A DNA stretch of 64,000 nucleotides. Source: Pseudonocardia sp. DSM 110487. GTDB taxonomy: Bacteria > Actinomycetota > Actinomycetes > Mycobacteriales > Pseudonocardiaceae. The position numbers and the translations under genes are program-made. The stretch is from the NCBI RefSeq assembly GCF_019468565.1, contig NZ_CP080521.1, forward strand, positions 1,240,001 to 1,304,000, read 5' to 3'. Shown here piece after piece: positions 25,676-34,545 of the stretch (the stretch's first letter is position 1; each line of letters opens with the position of its first letter). Below the pieces are notes generated by a model that saw only the letters and a program-made list of their open reading frames with translations, did not search any database and was not told the DNA's origin.

Positions 25676-26317
25676 GTGGCCGCGGGCGGTGTGTGCCTGG
25701 TGTGCGGCGCCGCGATGCTCGGTCCGGGCCCTGTCCCGGACGCGGCGCCCCTCGACGCCCCGGTGGTCGTCGAGGGCGTGGGGCCGAGCCCGTTCGCACC
25801 GACGCCCGCCATCGACGGCGTGCTCGCCCGGCTGCTCGCCGGTAAGGCTCCCGCACCGGCGCCGGTCCGGGCGGGCACGCAACCCATGGAGCTCACCCTC
25901 CCCACGCGGGACCTGCGCGCTCCCGTCGTCGCCGTGACGACCGGACCGGAAGGCGCGCTCGTGCTGCCAGAGCCACCGTCCACGGTGGGCTGGTGGTCGC
26001 CCAGCGCGCTCGCGGGCGGGGCGGGCGGGACGACGGTGCTCGCCGGGCACGTCGACTCGCTCGCGGGCGGGCTCGGCGCGCTTGCCGTCCTGCGGCACGT
26101 CGCGGAGGGCGAGGAGATCGTCCTGCTCGGGGCCGACGGCCGCTCCGTCGGTTACCGCGTGACCGCCCGCCGCCAGTACGCCAAGGCGGAGCTGCCGCCC
26201 GAGGTGTTCGCCGTGGGCGGGCCGCCCCGCCTCGTGCTGATCACGTGCGGCGGCGCGTTCGACCGCCGCACCCGGCACTACTCCGACAACGTGGTCGTGT
26301 TCGCCAACCCGGTCTGA
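25676..26317 (+). CDS. Class F-like sortase
   Basis: This cysteine transpeptidase has an N-terminal membrane anchor (VAAGGVCLVCGAAML). The sortase barrel holds the catalytic His in TVLAGHVDS, the Cys in LVLITCGGAFD, and the Arg shortly after (DRRTRHYSDNVVVF). The TCGG form is typical of class F sortases in actinobacteria, which act on few surface proteins. About 213 residues from GTG 25676; the frame is open upstream and the start is uncertain. Its 3' end overlaps the convergent MFS gene by 40 bp. The preceding membrane protein is a possible substrate. Confidence 0.82.
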   Translation: MAAGGVCLVCGAAMLGPGPVPDAAPLDAPVVVEGVGPSPFAPTPAIDGVLARLLAGKAPAPAPVRAGTQPMELTLPTRDLRAPVVAVTTGPEGALVLPEPPSTVGWWSPSALAGGAGGTTVLAGHVDSLAGGLGALAVLRHVAEGEEIVLLGADGRSVGYRVTARRQYAKAELPPEVFAVGGPPRLVLITCGGAFDRRTRHYSDNVVVFANPV

Positions 26318-27666
26318 CCCGCCGCGCGCGGCGCGCCGAGCGCGCCGATCAGCCCGAGCGCCACGAGCACCGCGATCAGCACCGGCAGCGCAGCGGCCGG
26401 CGTGCCGAGCAGCGCGAGCACGGCACCACCCGCGCCGATCAGGGTGGCGGTGCCGAGCTGGTCGGCGATCTGCGCGGCCGAGGTGTGGAAGCCGGTCTCG
26501 TGCGTCGCGGACTGCTGCAGCAGCAGGAACGACACCGACGAGAAGCCCAGACCCATCCCGAGCCCCGCGATCCCCCAGAACGGCACGGCCAGCCACGGAA
26601 GGCCCCATGCGGGGGCGACCAGCAGCATGCCCGCTGCGCCGATCGTGACCGCGCAGAACCCGACGCGCAGCAGCATCGCGCGCGGCAGGTCCGGGTGCCT
26701 GCCCTGCCACGCCGACGCCGCCGACCACGCCAGCGCGCCGACGATCAGCGGGATACCGGCCGCGGAGAGCGACCAGCCGTGTGTCGCTTCGAGCATGAGC
26801 GGCAGGTACGAGTTGATCGTGAAGAACACGCCGGCGAGCAGCCCGCGCGAGGCGACGATCGTGGGGATGCCGCGCTTCAGCCGGAACACACCGCGCGGGA
26901 ACAGCCGCACGAGCGCGGGGACGAGCGCGGCGACGGACGCAACGGCCACGACGGCGGCGAGAGCCGACACGTGCTGCGAGGCCCAGCTCAGCGCCGCAAC
27001 CCCGCCGGAGGCGGCGAACGCGGCGACCACCACGCCGCGCCTGCCCGCGTCGGCCCGTGGCTCCGGTGCCGGCAGCGTGCGCACCGCAGGCACCACGAGC
27101 GAGGTGGCGACCAGCACGAACGGGATCAGCCCGAGGAACACCCAGTGCCAGGACAGCGCGTCGGTGACCAGCCCGGACACGGGCGGCCCCAGCAGCGCGG
27201 GCAACACCCACGCCGAGGAGATCAGGCCGAAGACGGCGGGCCGGGCTCGCCCCGGGTACACCGCGGCGATCAGCACGAAGATCGCCACGCTGACCATCCC
27301 CGCGCCCGCGCCCTGCAGCACCCGGCCCACGAGGAGCTGGGTCATGGTCGTGGCCGTCCCGGCCACCAGCAGACCCACGCCGAACATCAGTGGCGACACA
27401 ACCAGCGGCACCCGCGGGCCCGCCCGGTCGCACCACCGGCCGCCGAGCACCGTGGCGAACACCGACGCGGCCATGAACGACACGAAGGGCCACGCGTAGA
27501 GCTCGACACCGCCCAGGTCGGCGACGAGCGCCGGCATCGCGGTGTTCACCCCCATCGCCTCGAAGGCAACGAGGCTCACCAGCAGGACGATGCCGATCGT
27601 CGTCGCACGCCGGCTCGGTCCGAACAGTTCCTCGCGCACGGCGGGAGGGGTCTGGGCTGCGGTCAC
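26278..27666 (-). CDS. MFS transporter, drug-efflux type
   Basis: The 462-residue polytopic protein has about 12-14 TM helices. GGRWCDRAGPRVPLVV is the loop 2-3 motif A, and LLVGRVLQGAGAGMVSVAI is a later family segment. It resembles actinobacterial multidrug MFS pumps; the substrate is unknown. The start at 27666 is GTG, seven bases downstream of a -10 hexamer, so the mRNA is probably leaderless. The promoter has a MerR-type layout, implying induction by a ligand through a regulator not encoded next to it. Confidence 0.85.
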   Translation of the reverse strand: MTAAQTPPAVREELFGPSRRATTIGIVLLVSLVAFEAMGVNTAMPALVADLGGVELYAWPFVSFMAASVFATVLGGRWCDRAGPRVPLVVSPLMFGVGLLVAGTATTMTQLLVGRVLQGAGAGMVSVAIFVLIAAVYPGRARPAVFGLISSAWVLPALLGPPVSGLVTDALSWHWVFLGLIPFVLVATSLVVPAVRTLPAPEPRADAGRRGVVVAAFAASGGVAALSWASQHVSALAAVVAVASVAALVPALVRLFPRGVFRLKRGIPTIVASRGLLAGVFFTINSYLPLMLEATHGWSLSAAGIPLIVGALAWSAASAWQGRHPDLPRAMLLRVGFCAVTIGAAGMLLVAPAWGLPWLAVPFWGIAGLGMGLGFSSVSFLLLQQSATHETGFHTSAAQIADQLGTATLIGAGGAVLALLGTPAAALPVLIAVLVALGLIGALGAPRAAGQTGLANTTTLSE

Positions 27667-27673
27667 GATGACG

Positions 27674-27704
27674 ATCGTGCAACCTGAACACGGGTCCAGG
27701 TCAA
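27674..27704 (-). promoter_or_regulatory. MerR-type promoter of the MFS gene
   Basis: On the minus strand, -35 TTGACC (27699-27704) and -10 CACGAT (27674-27679) are separated by 19 bp. A dyad ACCTGRAC...GTYCAGGT lies at 27682-27701, matching its own complement at 16 of 20 positions. Long spacers filled by a dyad are the signature of MerR-family activated promoters. The site also lies just upstream of the divergent MetE-like gene. Confidence 0.65.
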
Positions 27705-27728
27705 ACTCGTTTGCGGCGGGAGGCCCGC

Positions 27729-28838
27729 ATGCCGGTCATGGCGACGCACACCGGGAGCTTGCCACGCCCCTCCGACCTGCTCAGTGCCATCGCGGAACGC
27801 GAGCGCGGCGGGCCGGAGCTCGACCCGGCCGCCGTGCGCGAGGCCGTTGCCGAATGCGTGCGGCGACAGGTGGAGACGGGTCTGGACGTCGTCAACGACG
27901 GTGAGCTCGGCAAGATCAGCTACGTCACGTACGTGCGCTCGCGGCTCACCGGGCTGGAGGCCGTCGAGCGTGGGCCGCGCCCCAATCCGGCCCTCGACGG
28001 CTTCCCGGAGTACGCCGAGCGGCTCGCCCTTCGGGCCGCGAACCGCGACTTCGTCATCCCCGTCTGCCGGGGCGCGGTCGGCTACCCGGACACCGCGGCC
28101 GTCGAGGCCGACATCGCGGTGCTGCGCTCAGCGGCCGGATCGCACGAGGCGTTCCTCACCGCCGCGTCGCCCGGGGTGATCGCGATGTTCGTCGACGACG
28201 AGCACTACGGCGACCGCACCGCGTACCTCGACGCGCTCGCCGGGGCGATGAAGACGGAATACGACGCGATCGTCGGCGCAGGCCTCCTGCTGCAGGTCGA
28301 CTGCCCCGACCTCGCGGCTGGTCGCGTCGCCTTCCCCGACGGCGAGGACGGCCTGCGCGCCCACCGCGAGCGGATGGCGGAGAACATCGCCGCGCTGAAC
28401 ACGGCGCTGCGCGACGTCCCCCGCGAGCGCGTGCGGCTGCACGTCTGCTGGGGCAACTACGAGGGCCCGCACCACCGCGACGTCCCGCTGCGCGACATCC
28501 TCGACGTCCTGCTCACCGCGCGCGTCGGCACGCTGTCCTTCGAGGGCGCGAACCCGCGGCACGGCCACGAGTGGACGGTGTTCGCCGACGCCGACCTGCC
28601 CGACGACCTCGTCCTCATGCCCGGCGTGATCGGCAGCACCACCAACTACGTGGAGCACCCCGAGCTGGTGGCCCAGCGGATCGAGCACTACGCGCGGATC
28701 GTCGGCCCGGACCGCGTGCTGGCCTCCACCGACTGCGGCATGGCCACACTCGCCGTGAGCGAGGACGGCGTCGACCCGAGGATCGCGTGGGCGAAACTCC
28801 ACTCCCTCGCGGAAGGCGCGGCCTTGGCCAAGTCCTGA
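27729..28838 (+). CDS. MetE-like (cobalamin-independent) methyltransferase family protein
   Basis: The 369-residue protein matches only the C-terminal catalytic barrel of methionine synthase MetE. The four zinc ligands are visible: His and Cys in LHVCWGN, Glu in LSFEGANPRHGHE, and Cys in ASTDCGMATL. THTGSLPRP is the family's start motif. Short members include methylcobalamin:homocysteine enzymes and epoxyalkane:coenzyme M transferase, so the thiol substrate is uncertain. ATG 27729 follows GGGAGG; a TTG at 27711 is also in frame. It is divergent from the MFS gene. Confidence 0.8.
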   Translation: MPVMATHTGSLPRPSDLLSAIAERERGGPELDPAAVREAVAECVRRQVETGLDVVNDGELGKISYVTYVRSRLTGLEAVERGPRPNPALDGFPEYAERLALRAANRDFVIPVCRGAVGYPDTAAVEADIAVLRSAAGSHEAFLTAASPGVIAMFVDDEHYGDRTAYLDALAGAMKTEYDAIVGAGLLLQVDCPDLAAGRVAFPDGEDGLRAHRERMAENIAALNTALRDVPRERVRLHVCWGNYEGPHHRDVPLRDILDVLLTARVGTLSFEGANPRHGHEWTVFADADLPDDLVLMPGVIGSTTNYVEHPELVAQRIEHYARIVGPDRVLASTDCGMATLAVSEDGVDPRIAWAKLHSLAEGAALAKS

Positions 28839-28886
28839 CCGGGCGCCTCGGGGCGGAGCCGGTGGGCCGCGTGGCAACCTTTCCCC

Positions 28887-30146
28887 GTGAGCACCAGCAC
28901 CGCTGCCCCGACCGAGTCCCCCGAGGCCACCGCCGTGCGCGAGGCCGCCCAGCGTGCGGCGGCCGCGGCACCGGGGGTGCGGGCCGCGGGCGGCGCGGCC
29001 GTCGACGCCGCGCTGCGCACCGCGGCGGTGCTGCTGCGGGAGCGCGCGGCCGAGCTGCTGGCCGCGAACGCCGCGGACGTGACGGCCGCGGAGCAGGGCG
29101 GAATGGCCCCTGGCCTGCTGGACCGGCTCCGGCTCACCTCGGAGCGGCTCGCGGACATGGCCACCCAGCTCGAGGTGCTCGCCGACACCCCCGAACCCCC
29201 GGCGCAGCGCGAGGTGCGCACGCTGCCCACCGGGGAACGCGTCTACGAGCGGCGGGTCCCGGTCGGCGTGATCGGCGCGGTGTTCGAGGCCCGCCCCAAC
29301 GTCACAGTCGATGTGGCATCCCAGGTGCTGAAGGCGCGCAGCGCCGCCGTGCTGCGCACCGGCTCGGCCGCGCTGGGCTCCGCCCGCGCGCTCGTCGAGC
29401 TCGTGATCGCGCCAGCGCTGGAACGCCACGGCGTGCCGGCGGGCGCCGTGCAGCTCGTCCCCACCCCCGGCCACGCGGGCGCCGAGGCGCTGGTCGGGCT
29501 GCCCGGCCTCGTCCCGCTCGTCGTGGTGCGCGGCAGTGGCGAGGTCACGCGCAAGCTGTCCGCGCTCGGCGCAACGGCAGGCACCCGGGTACTCGCCCAC
29601 GCCGACGGCGGCGGCGTCCTGTACCTCGACGCGAGCGCCGATCCGGCCGACGTCACCCGGTTGGTCACCGAGAGCACCGACCGGCTCGGCGTCTGCAACC
29701 GGCTCAACCTGCTGCTGATCGACCGCCCCGCGTACGACCGGCTGTGGCCGGTGGCCGAGGAGGCACTGCGCGCCCGGCAGATCACGCCCAGCCTGCCCCC
29801 GCACGACCACCCGCTCGGCCACGAGTGGGCCCTCGACTCGGGCGCGGAGGCTCACGTCACGGTCGCGGCCGTCGACGGGCCGGTGGAGGCCGCAACGACC
29901 GCGATCCGGGAGACGTCCGGGTTGGCGGCCACCGTCTGCGCCACCGAGGAGAAGGCAGCGACCGCGTTCATCGACGCCTACACCGGCACCGGGGTCTTCT
30001 GGAACACCACCACGCGGCTGCTCGACGGCTACAAGCTCCTCGGCCTGCCCGAGACCGGGATCAACGTCGACCGCACCCCCGGCCCCCGCGGCCCGGTGAC
30101 CTACCTCGACCTGTCGCTGCGCCAGTTCGTGGTGCTCCCCGCCTGA
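28887..30146 (+). CDS. proA: Gamma-glutamyl phosphate reductase
   Basis: The 419-residue enzyme reduces L-glutamyl-5-phosphate with NADPH in proline synthesis. VPVGVIGAVFEARPNVTVDVA is split by the family's PxGVIGxIyExRPNVT motif. KARSAAVLRTGSAA follows. STDRLGVCNRLNLLLI carries the catalytic Cys, and the tail ends GPVTYLDLSLRQFVV. The start is GTG 28887. proB is not adjacent. The last 46 bp overlap the convergent AraC-type gene. Confidence 0.94.
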   Translation: MSTSTAAPTESPEATAVREAAQRAAAAAPGVRAAGGAAVDAALRTAAVLLRERAAELLAANAADVTAAEQGGMAPGLLDRLRLTSERLADMATQLEVLADTPEPPAQREVRTLPTGERVYERRVPVGVIGAVFEARPNVTVDVASQVLKARSAAVLRTGSAALGSARALVELVIAPALERHGVPAGAVQLVPTPGHAGAEALVGLPGLVPLVVVRGSGEVTRKLSALGATAGTRVLAHADGGGVLYLDASADPADVTRLVTESTDRLGVCNRLNLLLIDRPAYDRLWPVAEEALRARQITPSLPPHDHPLGHEWALDSGAEAHVTVAAVDGPVEAATTAIRETSGLAATVCATEEKAATAFIDAYTGTGVFWNTTTRLLDGYKLLGLPETGINVDRTPGPRGPVTYLDLSLRQFVVLPA

Positions 30147-31075
30147 CGCACCTCGCGTGCGGTGCGGCCGAACCGCGCCTTGAACGCCCGGCTGAAATGC
30201 GACGCGTCGACGAAGCCCCACGCGAAGGCGATGTCGCTGATCGTGCGGTGGCGCAGGGCGGGGTCGCACAGGTCTGCCCGCACCGCGTCGAGGCGCCGCG
30301 CCCAGATCCACTCCGCGATCGAGGAGGGCTCGCCCGCGAACGCGCGGTGGAGCGTGCTCACCGACGTGTGCAACGCGGCGGCGATCGCGGGCACGGTGAG
30401 ACCCGGGTCGCGTAGCCGGGCGCGGGCACACGCCTTGATCTGCTCCCGGCGCGCGGCCAGCTCCGGTTCCGGCACGGTCGCTCTCGGAACGAGCGAGCTG
30501 AGCCCGGCCACGACGATGTGCTCCACGCTCTGCGCCACGGCCGCCGCCGCGGCCGGTTCCAGCACGCCGATGTCGTCGGCGAGCGTGCGGATCATCTCGA
30601 TCATCAGGTGCCCGGCCCCTCGGGAGCCGTGCACACCGCGCGCGGTGAGCTCCGGCGCTCGCCGCAGCTGTGAGCGCAGCGTCGGGCCGGGGAGCATCAG
30701 CACGTACTGCTGGAACGCATCGTCGAAATGCAGCTCGTACGGGCGGGTCGAGTCGTAGAGGGCGAAGTCCCCCGGCGCCAGCACCGCGGTGCGCCCGTCC
30801 TGCGCCACGGCGCCCGCGCCACTCGTCTGGATGCTCACGAGGAAGTAGTCCTCGGCCGCCGCCGCGATCAACGACGGCGTCCGCCGGACGTGCTGCGCCG
30901 TCGCCGTGACGCGGGAGAGCTCCAGCGTGGCGAGTGAGTCGGCCCGGATCTCGCCCACGACGTCGCTGCCCGGCGCCGTGGTGTCGAGCCGCACGTAGGT
31001 GTCGGACACGGCCTCGTTCCAGAACTCCAGCCGCTCGCGCGCGTCCACCGCGTCGGTGCTGAGCAGGCGCGCCAT
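30101..31075 (-). CDS. AraC-family regulator of the aldoxime cluster
   Basis: The 324-residue protein has an N-terminal AraC-binding-like sensor domain (RERLEFWNEAVSDTYVRLD) of the type found in NitR/OxdR activators. The C-terminal double HTH reads LTVPAIAAALHTSVSTLHRAF and TISDIAFAWGFVDASHFSRAF. The ATG at 31075 is chosen; the frame is open upstream but that part lies over the promoter region. It is divergent from the nitrilase and aldoxime dehydratase genes and is likely their activator, responding to an aldoxime or nitrile. Confidence 0.88.
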   Translation of the reverse strand: MARLLSTDAVDARERLEFWNEAVSDTYVRLDTTAPGSDVVGEIRADSLATLELSRVTATAQHVRRTPSLIAAAAEDYFLVSIQTSGAGAVAQDGRTAVLAPGDFALYDSTRPYELHFDDAFQQYVLMLPGPTLRSQLRRAPELTARGVHGSRGAGHLMIEMIRTLADDIGVLEPAAAAAVAQSVEHIVVAGLSSLVPRATVPEPELAARREQIKACARARLRDPGLTVPAIAAALHTSVSTLHRAFAGEPSSIAEWIWARRLDAVRADLCDPALRHRTISDIAFAWGFVDASHFSRAFKARFGRTAREVRQAGSTTNWRSDRSR

Positions 31076-31188
31076 GGGGAGACGGTAGGGAGGCGCCTGC
31101 CACCAGGCAAGACGCTGCGTCGCAGAGTCAACACAACCGACACGCATGGACCAGCGCCGCAATGCTGAGGACGTCACGCTCTCCGGGC

Positions 31189-32211
31189 ATGAGCACCGAG
31201 CACCCCCGCTTCCGCGCCGCGGCCGTCCAGGCCGCTCCCGCGTTCCTCGACCTCGAGGCCGGCGTCGACAAGTCGATCGCTCTGATCGAGGAGGCCGCCG
31301 CGAACGGCGCGCGGCTCATCGGCTTCCCGGAGACCTTCCTGCCGGGCTACCCGTGGTTCATCTGGCTGGACGCGCCCGCGTGGGGCCTGCAGTTCTTCCC
31401 CGGCTACCACGACAACTCGCTGGTCTACGGCTCGCCGCAGGCCGACCGGCTCGCCGCCACGGCGCGCGAGCACGAAATCACGGTCGTCATGGGGCTGTCC
31501 GAGCGGCAGGGCGGCAGCCTGTACATCGCGCAGTGGATCATCGGCCCGGACGGGGAGACGATCGCGCGGCGTCGGAAGCTCAAGCCCACCCACGTCGAGC
31601 GCACGGTGTTCGGCGAGGGCGACGGCAGCGACCTGTCGGTGTTCGACACCCCGCTCGGGCGGCTCGGCGGGCTGTGTTGCTGGGAGCACCTGCAGCCGCT
31701 GTCGAAGTACGCGATGTACGCGCAGAACGAGCAGGTGCACGTCGCCGCGTGGCCGAGCTTCTCGCTCTACCCTGGCGCCGCCCACGCCCTCGGTCCCGAG
31801 GTCAACACGTCGGCGAGCCGGATCTACGCCGTCGAGGGCGGCTGCTTCGTCGTGGCCCCGTGCGCCACGGTCTCGCCCGAGATGGTCGAGCTGCTGTGCA
31901 CGGACGACACCAAGCGCGCCCTGCTCCAGCCCGGCGGTGGCTACGCCAGGATCTTCGGCCCGGACGGGAGCCTCATGCACGAGCCCCTCGCGCCCGACGC
32001 CGAGGGCATCGTCTACGCCGACCTCGACCTCGGCTTGATCTCCCTCGCCAAGGCCGCCGCCGACCCGGCGGGCCACTACGCCCGTCCCGACGTCACCCGG
32101 CTGCTGCTCAACAAGACCCCTGGCGACCGCGTCGTGCCGTTCACCACACCCGGCGTCGAGATCGAGGGCGAGCTGCCGTCCGCGGCGACCCGCATCCCCG
32201 CGGACGTGTGA
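31189..32211 (+). CDS. Nitrilase
   Basis: The 340-residue enzyme hydrolyses a nitrile directly to the acid and ammonia. The catalytic triad is clear: Glu in GFPETFLPGYPWF, Lys in RRKLKPTHVERT, Cys in GGLCCWEHLQPL. The Lys-Pro-Thr-His and CWEH contexts are those of true nitrilases, not amidases. ATG 31189 gives MSTEHPRFRAAAVQAAP. Only one base separates its stop from the start of aldoxime dehydratase, so the two are co-translated. Confidence 0.93.
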   Translation: MSTEHPRFRAAAVQAAPAFLDLEAGVDKSIALIEEAAANGARLIGFPETFLPGYPWFIWLDAPAWGLQFFPGYHDNSLVYGSPQADRLAATAREHEITVVMGLSERQGGSLYIAQWIIGPDGETIARRRKLKPTHVERTVFGEGDGSDLSVFDTPLGRLGGLCCWEHLQPLSKYAMYAQNEQVHVAAWPSFSLYPGAAHALGPEVNTSASRIYAVEGGCFVVAPCATVSPEMVELLCTDDTKRALLQPGGGYARIFGPDGSLMHEPLAPDAEGIVYADLDLGLISLAKAAADPAGHYARPDVTRLLLNKTPGDRVVPFTTPGVEIEGELPSAATRIPADV

Positions 32212-32212
32212 C

Positions 32213-33229
32213 GTGGAGTCGGCCATCCCGGCACACCTCGCCGTTCCCCGCACCCACCCCGGCCGGATGAGGGACGGGTACACCCCGCCGTACCCGTCCT
32301 TCGTCGCGCGCATGGAGCCCGCCGTGCGCCAGGTCGTCATGGCGTACTTCGGACTCCAGTTCCGCGGTGAGCCGCCAGCAGGCGCGCTCGACGCCCTCGA
32401 CACCGCCTTCGCCGCGGCCGACGGCCCGGGACACCACGACCGGGCGCAGTCGATCGCGCCGGACGGGACGACCGACATCGTCTCGATCTCCTATTGGGAC
32501 GACCCGGCCTCGTTCGACCGTTGGTCCGCCGCCCACCGCGAGTCCTGGCTCGACGCGGGGGACGGGTGCGGGCGCTGGATCGAGGTCCTGCGGCCGACCG
32601 TCGAGTCGCACGAGACGCTGTTCTCGTCTCTCGGCCGCCCGGAGGGCGTCGCCGCGCTGGCGGGCGCCTGGAGCGGCGAGGTCGCCGAGCACGGCTACTG
32701 GGGCGGGATGCGCGACCGCATCCCGCTGTCACAGACCGACCCGCTCGCGCCCGCGGGCACACCGACCGTCGAGCGCGACGGGACCCGGGTGCGGATCCGG
32801 CCACACGGCGGCATCTGCCTGATCCGCTCCGGTCAGGACTGGACCGACACCGACGACGCCGAGCGCGCCATGTACGTGAACGACGTCGAACCGGTGCTGC
32901 GGGCCGGGATGGAGTTCCTGAGCAGCGAGGGGCGCGGCGTCGGCTGCTACTCCAACCGCTACCTCGCCGTCGTCGAGGGCGGGCGGCCGGTGGAGCGCAC
33001 GTTCGGCCTCGGCTGGTGGCGCAGCCTCGCCGACCTGGAGCGCTGGGCCGAGTCCCATCCGACGCACCTCGCGATCTTCGGGGCCGCGATGCGATACCTG
33101 TCGGCACTGGGCCCGGCGGCCCGGTTGCGCCTCTACCACGAGGTGTCGGTGGTCGCGGAAGGCGACGCGTTCTTCGAGTACGTCGACTGCATGCCGGGCA
33201 CCGGCCTGCTCGGCACGCTGACGGGGTAG
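32213..33229 (+). CDS. oxd: Aldoxime dehydratase (heme enzyme)
   Basis: The 338-residue protein is a heme lyase that dehydrates aldoximes to nitriles. Family segments are visible: the MAYFGLQFRG start region, ISYWDDPASFDRW and CYSNRYLAVVEGG. The proximal heme His lies in ESHPTHLAIFG, and the distal catalytic His in RLYHEVSVV. With the nitrilase upstream it gives a complete aldoxime to nitrile to acid route; the divergent AraC gene completes the cluster. The natural aldoxime may be plant-derived phenylacetaldoxime, but that is inference. Confidence 0.92.
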   Translation: MESAIPAHLAVPRTHPGRMRDGYTPPYPSFVARMEPAVRQVVMAYFGLQFRGEPPAGALDALDTAFAAADGPGHHDRAQSIAPDGTTDIVSISYWDDPASFDRWSAAHRESWLDAGDGCGRWIEVLRPTVESHETLFSSLGRPEGVAALAGAWSGEVAEHGYWGGMRDRIPLSQTDPLAPAGTPTVERDGTRVRIRPHGGICLIRSGQDWTDTDDAERAMYVNDVEPVLRAGMEFLSSEGRGVGCYSNRYLAVVEGGRPVERTFGLGWWRSLADLERWAESHPTHLAIFGAAMRYLSALGPAARLRLYHEVSVVAEGDAFFEYVDCMPGTGLLGTLTG

Positions 33230-33264
33230 GCGGCAAGTCCTCGCCACGGGATACATTCGGCGGC

Positions 33265-34545
33265 GTGCCTGTGCCAGAACTGCATCGGACGACCTTGCCC
33301 AACGGGCTGCGGGTCCTCGTCGTCCCGGACCCCGTCACCCCCGTCGTCGGCGTCGCCGTGCACGTCGACGTGGGCTTCCGCTCCGAGCCGGAAGGCCGCA
33401 CCGGGTTCGCGCACCTGTTCGAGCACCTGATGTTCCAGGGCAGCGAGAGCCTGGAGAAGCTCGCGCACTTCCGGCACGTCCAGGGCTCGGGCGGGGTGTT
33501 CAACGGCTCGACGCACCAGGACTACACCGACTACTTCCAGGTGCTCCCGGCCGCGGCCCTCGAACGGGCGCTGTTCCTCGAGGCCGACCGCCTCCGCGCG
33601 CCGAAGCTCACGCAGGAGAACCTGCGCAACCAGGTGGACGTGGTGAAGGAGGAGATCCGGCTCAACGTCCTCAACCGGCCGTACGGCGGGTTCCCCTGGA
33701 TCCTGCTGCCGCCGGTGCTCTACGACACCTTCCCCAACGCGCACAACGGCTACGGCGACTTCTCCGAGCTCGAGCAGGCATCGCTCGACGACGCCGCTGC
33801 CTTCTTCGACACCTACTACTCGCCGGCCAACGCGCAGGTCACCGTGGCCGGCTACCTCGACGTCGAGGAGACGCTGCGCCTGGTCGAGAAGCACTTCGGC
33901 GACATACCGGCCCGGCCGGCGCCGCAGCGCCCGTCGTTCGGTGAGCCGCTGCCCAGCGGCGAGCGGCGCCAGTCGGTCATCGACGCGCACGCCCCGCTGC
34001 CCGCGATCGCGCTGGGCTACCGGCTGCCCGACCCCGGCGCCGACCTCGACGGCTACCTCGGTCACGCGCTGCTCGGATCGGTGCTCGGCGACGGCGAGGC
34101 GGCGCGCCTCCAGCGCAGGCTCGTGCACACCGACGGGCTCGTCACCGACATCTCCGCGAGCGCCGGGCTGATGGGCCCGCTCGACGCGCGCGACCCCGAC
34201 ACGTTCACGATCACCGCCGTGCACCCGGGCGCGGTCGACCCGGACCGCGTGCTCGCCGCCGTCGACGAGGAGCTCGACAAGCTCGCGGCGGAAGGCCCGA
34301 GCACCGAGGAGCTGGCCAGGCAGGTGGCGCGCTGGTCGGCAGGCCTGCACCAGGAGAACGACCGCGTCATGTACCGCATGCTCGGCCTCGGCGCCCGCGA
34401 GCTGCTCTACGGCCGCGCCGAGATCAGCGCAGAGCTGCCCGACCGGCTCGCCGCCGTCACCCCCGAGCAGGTGCGCGCCGCCGCGGCCGCGCTGCGCTCC
34501 GGCGGGCGCGGCGTGCTGCTGGTGGAGCCCAAGGAGAGCGAATGA
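33265..34545 (+). CDS. M16 zinc peptidase, catalytic subunit
   Basis: The 426-residue pitrilysin-family protein has the inverted zinc motif HLFEH in FAHLFEHLMFQGSE, and the third ligand Glu downstream in VVKEEIRLN. That makes it the active half of a two-chain M16 peptidase resembling the mitochondrial processing peptidase. The GTG at 33265 gives VPVPELHRTTLPNGLRV. Its stop overlaps the ATG of the next M16 gene. There is no signal peptide, so it likely acts in the cytoplasm on short peptides. Confidence 0.9.
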   Translation: MPVPELHRTTLPNGLRVLVVPDPVTPVVGVAVHVDVGFRSEPEGRTGFAHLFEHLMFQGSESLEKLAHFRHVQGSGGVFNGSTHQDYTDYFQVLPAAALERALFLEADRLRAPKLTQENLRNQVDVVKEEIRLNVLNRPYGGFPWILLPPVLYDTFPNAHNGYGDFSELEQASLDDAAAFFDTYYSPANAQVTVAGYLDVEETLRLVEKHFGDIPARPAPQRPSFGEPLPSGERRQSVIDAHAPLPAIALGYRLPDPGADLDGYLGHALLGSVLGDGEAARLQRRLVHTDGLVTDISASAGLMGPLDARDPDTFTITAVHPGAVDPDRVLAAVDEELDKLAAEGPSTEELARQVARWSAGLHQENDRVMYRMLGLGARELLYGRAEISAELPDRLAAVTPEQVRAAAAALRSGGRGVLLVEPKESE

